Shown one piece after another: positions 1-8,354 of a stretch of DNA of 64,000 nucleotides (position 1 is the first letter of the stretch; each line of letters opens with the position of its first letter). The stretch comes from DATGPD01 sp041398565 (GTDB lineage: Bacteria; Planctomycetota; UBA1135; UBA2386). The translations under genes were made by a program, and so were the position numbers. The notes under the pieces are model-generated. The model was not told the DNA's origin. It saw only the letters and a program-made list of their open reading frames with translations, and made no database searches. The stretch is taken from NCBI GenBank assembly GCA_041398565.1, contig JAWKUN010000005.1:62001-126000 (forward strand). The letters are read 5' to 3'.

Positions 1-2638
1 CCGGATCGGGCTCGACGACGAATCCGAGGTTCTGGACGAAGGTCAGCATGCGCTCGTTCTCCAGCAGCACGGACCCGTCCATGCGCGCGAACCCGCGCCG
101 CCGCGCCACTTCGATGAGCATCGCGAGCAGGCGCCGTGCCAGCCCGCGGCCCTGCCAATCGTCGGCGACGACGATGGCGAACTCGCAGGCCTGCCGGCCA
201 TCCGTCGCCGCGTAGCGTGCCACGCCCACCTGCCTCTCGCCACCGTCGCGCTCGTCGACGGCGATGAGCGCCATCTCCCGGTCGTAGTCGATCTGGGTGA
301 AGCGCGACAGCATCGCCGGCGTCAGCTCGCGCATGAAGTACATGAAGCGCAGGTAGCGCGACCGCTGCGAGAGAGCATTCACGAACTCCTGCTCGATCAC
401 CGCGTCCTCGGGCCGGATCGGCCGCACCGTCACCGACGTGCCGTCGGGCAGGTCGACGGTCTGCACCAGTTCGATCGGATACGGGTGGATGGCCATGTGC
501 GCGTACGGCGCGGCCACCGGGTTGTAGGGTCGGATGATGGCTCGCGCGTCGACGACGACGACGCCACTCTCGTCGGCGATCACCGGGTTGAGGTCGAGCT
601 CCTGCAGCCAGGGCAACGCGCACGCCATCTCGGAGACGCGGAGCAGCAGGTCCTCCAGCGCGCCGCGGTCGACCGGCGGCGCGCCGCGGAAGCTGCCCAG
701 CCATTTGCTGGCCCGGGTGCCGTCGATCATGGTGCGCGCCAGCAGCAGATTGAGCGGCGGCAGCGCCACCGCACGGTCGGCGAGCACCTCCACCAGGGTG
801 CCGCCCAAGCCGAACGAGATCACCGGCCCGAACACCGGATCGGCGAGCACCCCGACCATCAGCTCGCGCGCGTGTCGGCCGCGCCACATCGGCTCGATGG
901 TGACGCCGTCGACGTGTGCGTCGGGGCGCGCGAGCTTGGCGCGTTCGACCAGATCGGCGAACGCCTGCCGCACCTCACGTGCGTTGCGCACGTTGAGCCG
1001 CACGCCGCCGACGTCGGACTTGTGGGTGATGTCGGGCGAGTCGATCTTGACCGCCACCGGAAAGCCGACCTCCTGCGCGATCAACGCCGCGTCCGCAGCC
1101 GAGTGTGCCGGGATGCTGCTGGCGATCTTGATGCCGAACGCGGCGAGCAGCGCCTTCGTCTCGGCCAGAGCCAGCGTCTGGCGGCCGCCGGCGAGCGCGG
1201 CATCGGCGAGTGCGTGCGCCCCGTCGAGGTCGGGCGCCACGTGCCGGCCCAAGGGGCGCGGCACCTGCAGGAGCTGCTCCTGGCTGTCGCGGTAGGCGAC
1301 GAGATGGGCGAAGGCGTCCACCGCTGCCTCGGGCGTCGTGAAGGTCGGCAGGTCGCGGGCACGGAACAGGGCTCGGGCACTGGCGACGGCGGCGCCCCCC
1401 ATCCAGCAGCTCAACAACGGCTTGCGGGCAGCGTGCGCGCGCTCGGCGACCTTCCGCGCCACTTCTTCCGGGCTGGCCAAAGCCTGCGGCGTGAACAGCG
1501 CCAGCACGCCGTCGACCGCCTCGTCGTCGAGGCACGCGGCGACCGCGACGTCGTAGCGCTCCGGCGGGGCGTCGCCGAGTACGTCCACCGGATTGCCGCG
1601 CGACCACGCCGACGGTAGGGCCGCGTCGAGCGTGGCCTTCGTCGCGGGCGACAACTCGGCGAGCGGCAAGGCGAGGTCGGCGCAGTGGTCAGCGGCGAGG
1701 ACGCCCGGCCCCCCCGCGTTGGTGACGACCGCCAGCCGGCGTCCGGCGGTGCGCAGCCCGGTGTCGAGGATCTGCGCCGCCGCGAAGAAGTCGGCGAAGT
1801 CGAGCACCCGCAGGACGCCGGCCCGGCGCAGCGCGGCGTCGAAGACGTCGTCGGCGCCCACCAGCGAACCGGTGTGCGAGCGCGCCGCCTGTCGTCCGGC
1901 AGCGTGGCGGCCGACCTTCATGACCACCACCGGCTTGGCCCGTGCCGCCGCGCGCAGGGCGCTCATGAAGCGTCGTGCGCTGCCGATGCCCTCGATGTAG
2001 AGCATGATGCTGTCGGTCTTCGGGTCGCTCACCAGGTAGTCGAGCACGTCGTCGAAGCCGACGTCGGCCGAAGTGCCGAGCGAGATCAGGCTGGAGAAGC
2101 CGACGTCCTGCACCTGCGCCCAATCGAGGATCGCCGTGCACAGAGCGCCCGACTGCGACACCACGGCGATGCGCCCCGGCTTGGCCTGGCTGGCGCCGAA
2201 CGTGGCGTTGAGGCCGATGTCGGTACGGATGACCCCGAGGCAGTTCGGGCCGATGAAGCGTAGGCCGGCGCGAGACGCCCGCCGTACGACCTCGCGCTCG
2301 AGGGCCAGGCCGCCCTCGCCGACCTCGCGGAAGCCGGCCGAGATCACGATCGCGCCGCGGATGCCGCGCACGCCGCACTGATCGATGATGTCCGGCACCG
2401 TGGCGGCCGGAGTGACGATGACGGCGAGGTCGACCGGGTCCTTCAGGTCGGCGACCGAGGCGGCCACCGGACGACCGTCGATCTCACCACCGCGCCGGTT
2501 GACCAGCGCGACCTCGCCGGCGAAGCCCGCCTGCATCAGGTTGTCGAGAAGCACACGGCCGAGCGAGCCGGGACGATCGCTGGCCCCGATCAGGGCGAGC
2601 GAGCGAGGAGCCAGAACGTAGCGGAGGTCTGTGGCCAT
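1..2638 (-). CDS. Acyl-CoA synthetase (NDP-forming)-GNAT fusion, Pat/PatZ-type protein lysine acetyltransferase, 3' end cut by window
   Basis: About 879 codons are visible from an ATG at 2638. The reading frame is still open at base 1, so only the extreme C-terminus is missing (Pat proteins are about 880-900 residues). Order of domains: a CoA-binding Rossmann domain (GASDRPGSLG near residue 16), succinyl-CoA-ligase-like domains, an ATP-grasp domain (around residue 520, VAVKIDSPDITHKSD) and a C-terminal GNAT domain from about residue 734 with the acetyl-CoA loop WQGRGLA near 828. Known family members acetylate lysines of acetyl-CoA synthetase and other enzymes. An HTGS motif places a histidine near residue 255, the position of the phosphorylated histidine in ADP-forming acyl-CoA synthetases, so residual ligase activity is possible. 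There is no cyclic-nucleotide domain. It is transcribed away from the secreted protein at 3094. Confidence 0.9.
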   Translation of the reverse strand, partial: MATDLRYVLAPRSLALIGASDRPGSLGRVLLDNLMQAGFAGEVALVNRRGGEIDGRPVAASVADLKDPVDLAVIVTPAATVPDIIDQCGVRGIRGAIVISAGFREVGEGGLALEREVVRRASRAGLRFIGPNCLGVIRTDIGLNATFGASQAKPGRIAVVSQSGALCTAILDWAQVQDVGFSSLISLGTSADVGFDDVLDYLVSDPKTDSIMLYIEGIGSARRFMSALRAAARAKPVVVMKVGRHAAGRQAARSHTGSLVGADDVFDAALRRAGVLRVLDFADFFAAAQILDTGLRTAGRRLAVVTNAGGPGVLAADHCADLALPLAELSPATKATLDAALPSAWSRGNPVDVLGDAPPERYDVAVAACLDDEAVDGVLALFTPQALASPEEVARKVAERAHAARKPLLSCWMGGAAVASARALFRARDLPTFTTPEAAVDAFAHLVAYRDSQEQLLQVPRPLGRHVAPDLDGAHALADAALAGGRQTLALAETKALLAAFGIKIASSIPAHSAADAALIAQEVGFPVAVKIDSPDITHKSDVGGVRLNVRNAREVRQAFADLVERAKLARPDAHVDGVTIEPMWRGRHARELMVGVLADPVFGPVISFGLGGTLVEVLADRAVALPPLNLLLARTMIDGTRASKWLGSFRGAPPVDRGALEDLLLRVSEMACALPWLQELDLNPVIADESGVVVVDARAIIRPYNPVAAPYAHMAIHPYPIELVQTVDLPDGTSVTVRPIRPEDAVIEQEFVNALSQRSRYLRFMYFMRELTPAMLSRFTQIDYDREMALIAVDERDGGERQVGVARYAATDGRQACEFAIVVADDWQGRGLARRLLAMLIEVARRRGFARMDGSVLLENERMLTFVQNLGFVVEPDP

Positions 2639-3093
2639 CGAGGAGCGCGGACTCCGTATCCGAAGGTCGAGGTCATCGCAAACCGCAGCGGACGGAACCG
2701 TGCGCGGGCACAGCAGTAGGCGCGCTGAACTCGTCACCCTCTCGAGGCGTCCTCGCGCCTTGGCGCCGCCAACATTCGCACTTGGGCGCACGGGCCGTCC
2801 GCAATCCGCCAGCCATCCGGTCGGTTCGCTCGCTCTCGTCGCCTTGATCGCGGCCGCCGCGTCGGCCGCGCAACCGCGGCAGACCTCGCTCATCCCAGTG
2901 CGACACACCTTGTCATCCGGATGCGTCGGGCGGCCTTGGTTCACGGCTGCGGCGCCGGCTTGTTCGCCCGGCAGGGAACGTGGCGGCACGACGCCGGCAA
3001 CTCCTTCTCACACCGCGTTCATGTCGTCCTCACCGAGCCCGGTAGGTAGCACGCTCGGCGGAACCCCTACCCGCTCGTCTCTCTCAGGACCTC
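2639..3093. other. Divergent intergenic region, no gene seen
   Basis: This 455-base gap separates two divergent genes and must hold both promoters. No convincing coding region is present; the open frames here are short, Arg-rich shadows. A perfect 8-bp dyad, CGCGGCCG and CGGCCGCG separated by six bases, lies at 2849-2870. Its role is unknown. A weak Shine-Dalgarno-like AGGAC precedes the ATG at 3094. Confidence 0.6.
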
Positions 3094-5031
3094 ATGATCC
3101 GACTCACCGCTCTCCTCTCGATCGCTCCCGCCTTGGCGGCCTCCCTCGCCGCGCAGGCGGTGATCCAACCTCGTCCCCAGATCGACCTGACGGCCGGCAA
3201 GCTGTACCAACGCGGCACCGACATCAGCAGCGCACCCCGCTTCCGCGGCATCGCGGCCAGCCCGGTGGCGCTGCCACCGCGCAGCGCCGGCGAGGTCTGG
3301 ACGTCCAAGCTCGTCTACCACGCCTGGGCGATGGAGACGACGACGTCGTCCGGCGACTACGACGTCTACTTCACCCGCACGCTCGACGGCGGCATCAGCT
3401 TCGAGACCCCGCGCCGTCTCGACGCGCAAGCCGGGTCGGCCGAGGAGGTCTCGGTCGCTGCCAACGGCCACACCGTCTGCGTCAGCTGGCTGTCCAACGA
3501 GACCACCGGCGACGACCACGTCTACGCCCTCGTGTCGCTCGACCAGGGGCTGAACTTCCAGGGCCCCTTCCTGCTCAACGACCCGACTCTGGTGCCGCTG
3601 GGCGACACCGACGAGCACTGGCTCGCCGCGGGCAACGACGCCTACTACTTCGTCTGGGAGTACGACGACCGCGGTCGCGCCGCGACCACCGGTGACGAGG
3701 ACGTGCGCTTCAACCGCATCGACATCGTCGGCAGCACCATCCAGGTCGGTCTCGACGTGCGTCTGAACCAGCCGGGCTCGAGCAACATCGACGACGTCGA
3801 CAGCCCGATCGTGATCTCCGATCCGACCACGAACGACGTGGCGGTCTTCTGGTTCGACGACCGCGGCGGCGTCGCCGGCGCCAACGGTCTCTACGGCGTC
3901 TGGTCGCGCAACGCCGGCATCGACTTCCCGCTGGCGCAGGACACGCTCCTGGCCGGCCCGCCGGCCGCCGACGTCCGCAACCGCAACAACGTCGTCGGCG
4001 TCATCGCCAACGGCTTCGCCCACCTCGTGTGGGAAGACCGACGCAACCAGGCCAACGGCGGCTTCGACGAGCCGTTCTACGAGCGCGTCGACCTGGCCAG
4101 CAACACGCTGCTGTACGCGTCCACCTCCGGCCTGCGCCTGAGCGACTGGACCCCGCCGGGTGCGCACGAGATGGACCTGCCGCAGATCGCCGTCAACACC
4201 GCCAACCCGGCCGAGGTGATCGCCTGCTGGCACGACGACCGCGACCTGGGTGGCGGCTCCAACAACTCCTACAACGACATCTTCTACACGGTGTCGCGCG
4301 ACCGCGGCGTCAACTGGACGGCCAATCAGCGCGTGTCGACGACCAGCGGTCCCGGGACCGGCGAGCGCAACGAGTGCTGGGGCGTGAGCTGGCACGGCGA
4401 CCACGTCGTCGTCGTCGGCGAGCGCTCGGCCGGGAACGTGCCCAACTCCACCGCCGAGGACGTCGTCTACTACATGTCGCAAGACGGCGCGCGCACTTGG
4501 TCGCCCGAGTTCGTCACCATGCGTGGGTCCGCCTTCACCCCGCCCGGCAACGACATCGACGACCCCTTCCACGTCGTGACCGTGGGTCGCAACGACATCG
4601 TGGTGAGCTTCAAGGACGACTCCTACGGCGCCAGCAACGACCTGGCAACGTCGGGTCTGCGCGTCCCCTACGTACGCCTCACCGCGCCGTTCCAGACCGG
4701 CAACCAGGTGCAGATCGAGGTGGCGCAGATCGCCGAGTCGAACCGCAACGGCATCACCCTGCTCGTCTACCACAGCGCTACCAGCCCCGTCGCTCCCGGG
4801 TTCTACCCGTTCGGCGGCGGCATCGACGTCGACCTCACCTTCGACGCGTTCACCCTGGCGCTCCTCGGCATCCAGCCGCTCAGCGTGCTGACCAACCCGA
4901 CCGGCGGCCGCGCCTCGACGCCCATCTTGCGCGTGCCCCCGGGTTACCGCGCTCCTTCGTTCCGCGTGCAGGCCGTCGTGTTCGACGCCACCCTGCAAGT
5001 GCGCGAGACGAGCGACGCGTTCCAGTTCTGA
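3094..5031 (+). CDS. Secreted BNR/sialidase-like beta-propeller protein
   Basis: 645 residues. The N-terminus is a clear Sec signal peptide (about residues 1-21, ending LAAQA), so the protein is exported. The body contains repeated Asp-box/BNR-like units of the S-x-D-x-G-x-x-W/F type: TLDGGISF near residue 96, SLDQGLNF near 147, SRNAGIDF near 270, SRDRGVNW near 401 and SQDGARTW near 461. This indicates a sialidase-like propeller. BNR repeats mark a fold rather than an activity, and I could not identify sialidase catalytic residues, so glycan hydrolysis is only one possibility. The last part (about 520-645) looks like a beta-rich C-terminal domain. The TGA stop (5029-5031) is the first part of a hairpin repeat element. 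The next gene is convergent. Confidence 0.75.
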   Translation: MIRLTALLSIAPALAASLAAQAVIQPRPQIDLTAGKLYQRGTDISSAPRFRGIAASPVALPPRSAGEVWTSKLVYHAWAMETTTSSGDYDVYFTRTLDGGISFETPRRLDAQAGSAEEVSVAANGHTVCVSWLSNETTGDDHVYALVSLDQGLNFQGPFLLNDPTLVPLGDTDEHWLAAGNDAYYFVWEYDDRGRAATTGDEDVRFNRIDIVGSTIQVGLDVRLNQPGSSNIDDVDSPIVISDPTTNDVAVFWFDDRGGVAGANGLYGVWSRNAGIDFPLAQDTLLAGPPAADVRNRNNVVGVIANGFAHLVWEDRRNQANGGFDEPFYERVDLASNTLLYASTSGLRLSDWTPPGAHEMDLPQIAVNTANPAEVIACWHDDRDLGGGSNNSYNDIFYTVSRDRGVNWTANQRVSTTSGPGTGERNECWGVSWHGDHVVVVGERSAGNVPNSTAEDVVYYMSQDGARTWSPEFVTMRGSAFTPPGNDIDDPFHVVTVGRNDIVVSFKDDSYGASNDLATSGLRVPYVRLTAPFQTGNQVQIEVAQIAESNRNGITLLVYHSATSPVAPGFYPFGGGIDVDLTFDAFTLALLGIQPLSVLTNPTGGRASTPILRVPPGYRAPSFRVQAVVFDATLQVRETSDAFQF

Positions 5032-5287
5032 GCCCGCAGGGCTCGCGGTCGCAAGGGCGACCGCCAGCAACACCGAGCAAGGAAGTCGGCGCAGCCGGCT
5101 TCCTTGGGAGCCCCGCAGGGCTCGCGGTCGCAAGGGCGACCGCCAGCAACACCGAGCAAGGGAGTCGGCGCAGCCGGCTTCCTTGGGAGCCCGCAGGGCT
5201 CGCGGTCGCAAGGGCGACCGCCAGCAACGCCGAGCGACGAGGCCGGCAAGGCCGGCCTCCAAGGAAGTCGGCGCCACTCACTTCCTG
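5030..5287 (+). repeat. Three tandem copies of a stop-codon-anchored triple-hairpin element
   Basis: Copies start at 5030, 5108 and 5187 (period 78-79 bp). Each has three stem-loops. In copy 1 they are AGCCC/GGGCT (5031-5043), GCGGTCGC/GCGACCGC with a 4-base loop (5045-5064), and a 12-pair stem containing one G-T pair (5079-5105). Copy 3 diverges at its third stem, which becomes GAGGCCGGC/GCCGGCCTC, still perfectly paired. The array begins inside the TGA stop of the upstream gene and fills the gap to the convergent epimerase gene. Related copies lie at 19080, 33635-33773 and 63083. There are no spacers, so it is not a CRISPR. A REP-like or bidirectional-terminator role is inferred. Confidence 0.85.
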
Positions 5288-5289
5288 AC

Positions 5290-6468
5290 TCACTTCTTCT
5301 TGTCAGGGCCGCTCGTAGCGGACGACTCTGCCCGCCACGCGGCCAGGAGCTTGGCCTCGTCCTCAGGTTTGGGGCCGGCACGCAAGCGGTTGTCGCGCGA
5401 GTCGGCCGAGCGTTCGGACGGCAGACTCGCGAACCAGGCCAGGGTGTCCTTCACGGTCTCCTTGGGGTCGCGCAGCACGAGCCCGTGCCCCAGTGCCTTG
5501 TGGTTGCTGTAGCTGTGGTAGCCGATGGTGTCGCCGGACGACGGAGCCCAGATCGGCAGCTGCCCCTCGCCGGCCTCGCCGTGCTTTGCCAAGAAGCGGG
5601 CGTCGACCCAGACCGGCTCGGTGTCGGCGTCGACCAGTCGCTTGCACGTCGCCAGCAGCTCTCCCATCGACCAAGGCTTCTTCGGACCGCACGCGTTGAA
5701 GGCGCCGGCCACCCCGCCTTCCACCAGGCGCACGATCCAGGCGCCGAGGTCGCGCACATCGATGATCTGCAGCGCGTCGGCCGGGCGGCCCGGCCACAGC
5801 ATCTCGCCGCCGCGCTGATAGCGCACCGGCCAGTAGGTGAAGCGGTCGGTCGGATCCTCCGGCCCGACGATGTACCCCGGGCGTACGACGGTCGTCCGTT
5901 GCGGAAAGGACGCCTCGGCCAGGCGCTCGCACGCCGCCTTCAGGCCGCCGTAGAACTCGAAGTTCTTGCCCATGTCGCGCCGCTCTTCGTCGTCGAGCTG
6001 GGCGAGCGGAGCGTCCTCGCTCTGTCCGGCCACGCTGTTCGAGGCGTAGGCGGAGATGCTGGAGACGATCAGGTAGTGCGACGCGGCTGCCTGCAGCAGC
6101 TTCAGGCGCGGCCGGAGCAGGGCCGGATAGTAGGCGATGTCGTCGATCACCACGTCCCAGGTGCGTCCGTCCGCCACCGCCTTCTCGAGGTTGGCGAGAC
6201 CGTCGCCCTTCGCCGGGTCCTGGTCGCCGACGATCCGCTCGACCTTCGGGAACAGGTGCGTGCGCGAGCGACCGCGGTTGAACAGGGTCAGCTCGTGCTC
6301 GCGCTCGAGCGCCGGGCGAACGATCGAGGGCCCGAGGAATCCGGTGCCGCCGAGGATCAGGATCTTCTTCGGCCCCTGGCGCCGCGGGCGACCGACCCAG
6401 GGCGAGAACGCGGTGGCCGCGGCCAGACCTTGCAGAAACGCGCGACGAGACGGGAGGGAGGCGTGCAT
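5290..6468 (-). CDS. Tat-exported NAD-dependent epimerase/dehydratase (extended SDR)
   Basis: 392 residues from the ATG at 6468. The N-terminus carries a twin-arginine signal (SRRAFLQGLAAA, residues 7-18), so a folded, cofactor-loaded protein is probably exported. A dinucleotide-binding motif GGTGFLG follows near residue 40. The SDR active-site pattern YxxxK is present as YGGLK near residue 171, with serines in SSISAY upstream. The family isomerises or reduces nucleotide sugars or related compounds; the substrate cannot be read from sequence. The C-terminus is a short lysine-rich tail. It is convergent with the BNR protein across the hairpin array and divergent from the deacetylase-family gene, so it probably has its own promoter in 6469-6628. 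Confidence 0.85.
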   Translation of the reverse strand: MHASLPSRRAFLQGLAAATAFSPWVGRPRRQGPKKILILGGTGFLGPSIVRPALEREHELTLFNRGRSRTHLFPKVERIVGDQDPAKGDGLANLEKAVADGRTWDVVIDDIAYYPALLRPRLKLLQAAASHYLIVSSISAYASNSVAGQSEDAPLAQLDDEERRDMGKNFEFYGGLKAACERLAEASFPQRTTVVRPGYIVGPEDPTDRFTYWPVRYQRGGEMLWPGRPADALQIIDVRDLGAWIVRLVEGGVAGAFNACGPKKPWSMGELLATCKRLVDADTEPVWVDARFLAKHGEAGEGQLPIWAPSSGDTIGYHSYSNHKALGHGLVLRDPKETVKDTLAWFASLPSERSADSRDNRLRAGPKPEDEAKLLAAWRAESSATSGPDKKK

Positions 6469-6628
6469 CGACGCGACCTACGCACGGGTGCCCTCTCCTG
6501 CGAGAGGTGAGAACACGGACCCGGGCGAGGCGGCCGCCTGCCGAGGCTCGCCCGGACGCGGACTCCTGACGGGTTCGCTCGGCCCAGAGCCGCGCAAGAG
6601 CCGAGTAGGAGTCCGCTAGGATCCGGGC

Positions 6629-7549
6629 GTGCCCGTGCTCTACCTGTCCCACGCCGCCTGCTCTGCGCACGTCGGCTTCGCCGGTCACCCGGAACGCCCG
6701 CAGCGACTGCAGGCGATCGAGGAGTCGCTGATGGAGCGCGGCGTGTTCGACCTCCTGCAGCACGAACCCGCACCCCGCGCCGAACTCGAGGCGCTGCTCC
6801 GAGTGCACAAGCGCGCGCACGTGGAGCGGGTGCTCGGGTCGGCCCCGGACGAGGGCCTGGTCCAGTTCGACGCCGACACCTTCCTCGGGCCGGCGTCCCC
6901 GGAAGCGGCGCTGCGCGCGGCGGGCGCGGTCGTGCGAGCCACCGACGCCGTGCTCGCCGGCGAAGTGCGCGCCGCCTTCTGCGCGGTGCGCCCACCCGGC
7001 CACCACGCCACGCGCGACCGCGCCATGGGCTTCTGCCTGTTCAACAACGTGGCGGTCGGCGTCGCCCACGCCCTGGCCACCGGGGTGAGGCGGCTCGCGG
7101 TGCTCGACTTCGACGCCCACCGCGGCAATGGCACCGAGGAGATCTTCGCCGACGACCCGCGCGTGCTGTTCTGCTCGCTCTACCAGCACCCGTTCTACCC
7201 CTACGGCGATCGCTCGCACGTGCCCGCCAACGTGGTGGACGTTCCGTTGGCGGCGGGGAGCGACGGCGGTGCCCTGCGCGACCTGTTCGAGACGCGCTGG
7301 CTGCCGGCTCTGACCCGGCATCGACCCGAGGTCCTCTTCCTGTCCGCCGGCTTCGACGCGCACGTCCTCGACGAGATGAGCGGGCTGTGCTTCACCGACA
7401 ACGACTACGCTTGGCTGAGCCAGCGCATCGTCGAGGTCGCCACCGCCGACGCGGCCGGTCGCGTCGTGTCGGCGCTCGAGGGCGGCTACCACCTGCCGAG
7501 TCTCGGCCGCTGCGTGACCCTGCACGTGCGCGCGCTCCTGCAGGTGTAG
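6629..7549 (+). CDS. Histone deacetylase/AcuC/AphA family amidohydrolase
   Basis: 306 residues from a GTG at 6629, with AGGA about ten bases upstream. All zinc-deacetylase landmarks are visible: the catalytic histidine pair in RPPGHH (about 118-124), zinc ligands in DFDAH (about 159-163), the third zinc aspartate in GFDAH (about 241-245) and the catalytic tyrosine in EGGY (about 284). The usual HHGNGT motif reads HRGNGT; the changed residue is not a metal ligand, so activity is expected. Bacterial members deacetylate acetylated proteins, acetylpolyamines or acetoin-related substrates, and which applies here is unknown. A Pat-like acetyltransferase lies 4 kb away but not in the same transcript. 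It is divergent from the epimerase and convergent with the next gene. Confidence 0.9.
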   Translation: MPVLYLSHAACSAHVGFAGHPERPQRLQAIEESLMERGVFDLLQHEPAPRAELEALLRVHKRAHVERVLGSAPDEGLVQFDADTFLGPASPEAALRAAGAVVRATDAVLAGEVRAAFCAVRPPGHHATRDRAMGFCLFNNVAVGVAHALATGVRRLAVLDFDAHRGNGTEEIFADDPRVLFCSLYQHPFYPYGDRSHVPANVVDVPLAAGSDGGALRDLFETRWLPALTRHRPEVLFLSAGFDAHVLDEMSGLCFTDNDYAWLSQRIVEVATADAAGRVVSALEGGYHLPSLGRCVTLHVRALLQV

Positions 7550-7568
7550 GCGCTGCGGCGCCGGTGGC

Positions 7569-8255
7569 CTACTCGGCGCGGGCGATCTTGGCGGCGGGCT
7601 CGGCCGCCTTCGCCGCCGGCGCCAGGCGCTGGCCCGCCTCGTAGGTCAGCAGCCGACGGCGGTACTCGTCGCTGTTCTTCTGCTGCGCCAGCGCCTGGCG
7701 CTGCAGGCGCACGGCTTCGTCGACGTCGCCGTTGAGGAAGAACGCCAGCGCCGCGGTGTCGAGCTGGCGGTGCGACCTGGAGCCAGCCGCGAACATGCGC
7801 CGCACCAGGGCGAGCGCCGCTCGGTCGAACTTGCCCGCGGTCTCTTGCTCCGTCATCAGTTCCCGGGCCAGGTTGCCGAGGCGCGCCCCGTCCCGGCGGT
7901 GGTCGTCGACGATTCGATCGAGCGCACGCTCGGCGCGGTCGCCGTGCCCGTGGCGATCCAACCACTGGTAGTAGGTGAGCAGCGAACGCGACGGCGTACA
8001 GTCGTGTCGCTGCGGACGAACAGCCTCCTGATCGAGCATGTCGAGGCATTCGTCGAGTTCGTGGCGCGCCGCGGCGAGGTCAGCGCGGGCCGCGCGCAGG
8101 TCGTCGCGCAGCGCCGTCAACTCCGCGTCCACGTCGGGGGCGGCAAATGCGCCGATCGGCGCCGAGCCAGGGCTCGGCGGATCCTGCGGCGTGGCCAGCA
8201 CCACACACACCGGGGTCGAAGCGAGCGCGAACGAAACGGCGAGCATCTTCAGCAC
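7569..8255 (-). CDS. Exported coiled-coil/helical repeat protein, function unknown
   Basis: 228 residues. I place the start at GTG 8255 rather than the upstream in-frame codon at 8339, because a GGAGGT lies at 8260-8265 with correct spacing and this start yields a clean signal peptide (MLKMLAVSFALAS...). After the signal comes a charged heptad-like stretch (about residues 40-75, rich in Asp, Glu, Arg and Leu), consistent with a coiled coil. An all-helical region resembling short TPR-like hairpins and an Ala/Lys-rich tail follow. I do not recognise the family. It ends 19 bp from the convergent deacetylase-family gene and is the last gene of a minus-strand run that includes truD and accD. Confidence 0.7.
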   Translation of the reverse strand: MLKMLAVSFALASTPVCVVLATPQDPPSPGSAPIGAFAAPDVDAELTALRDDLRAARADLAAARHELDECLDMLDQEAVRPQRHDCTPSRSLLTYYQWLDRHGHGDRAERALDRIVDDHRRDGARLGNLARELMTEQETAGKFDRAALALVRRMFAAGSRSHRQLDTAALAFFLNGDVDEAVRLQRQALAQQKNSDEYRRRLLTYEAGQRLAPAAKAAEPAAKIARAE

Positions 8256-8259
8256 GAGT

Positions 8260-8265
8260 ACCTCC
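8260..8265 (-). promoter_or_regulatory. Shine-Dalgarno GGAGGT fixing a GTG start
   Basis: On the minus strand GGAGGT precedes the GTG at 8255 by four bases. It decides in favour of this start over the longer in-frame reading, whose extra 28 residues do not look like a signal peptide. Confidence 0.7.
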
Positions 8266-8354
8266 GAGGAAACTGGACCCACCCACTGTCGCCGAATCGG
8301 CGCGGCGACCAAGGGGGCTGAGTGAGGATGTTCGCCCACCCACGGCCGAGTCGC

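Noticed and set aside
2849..2870. CGCGGCCG dyad as an operator
   Set aside because: The perfect dyad is real, but there is no second copy, adjacent regulator gene or promoter context to support a function.
3067..5277. A 736-codon open frame opposite the BNR protein
   Set aside because: Valine/aspartate-rich shadow translation with no recognisable motif; the sense strand has a signal peptide and repeat motifs.
5030..5287. Possible CRISPR array (three direct repeats)
   Set aside because: Units are about 79 bp, internally palindromic and adjacent without unique spacers; no cas gene is in the window.
5363..7525. A 720-codon minus-strand open frame over the epimerase and deacetylase-family genes
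   Set aside because: It is antisense to the deacetylase-family gene and out of frame with the epimerase. Composition is that of a shadow.
7550..7563. GGCGC/GCGCC hairpin between the deacetylase-family gene and the convergent gene
   Set aside because: Only a 5-bp stem in GC-rich DNA and no T-tract; expected by chance.
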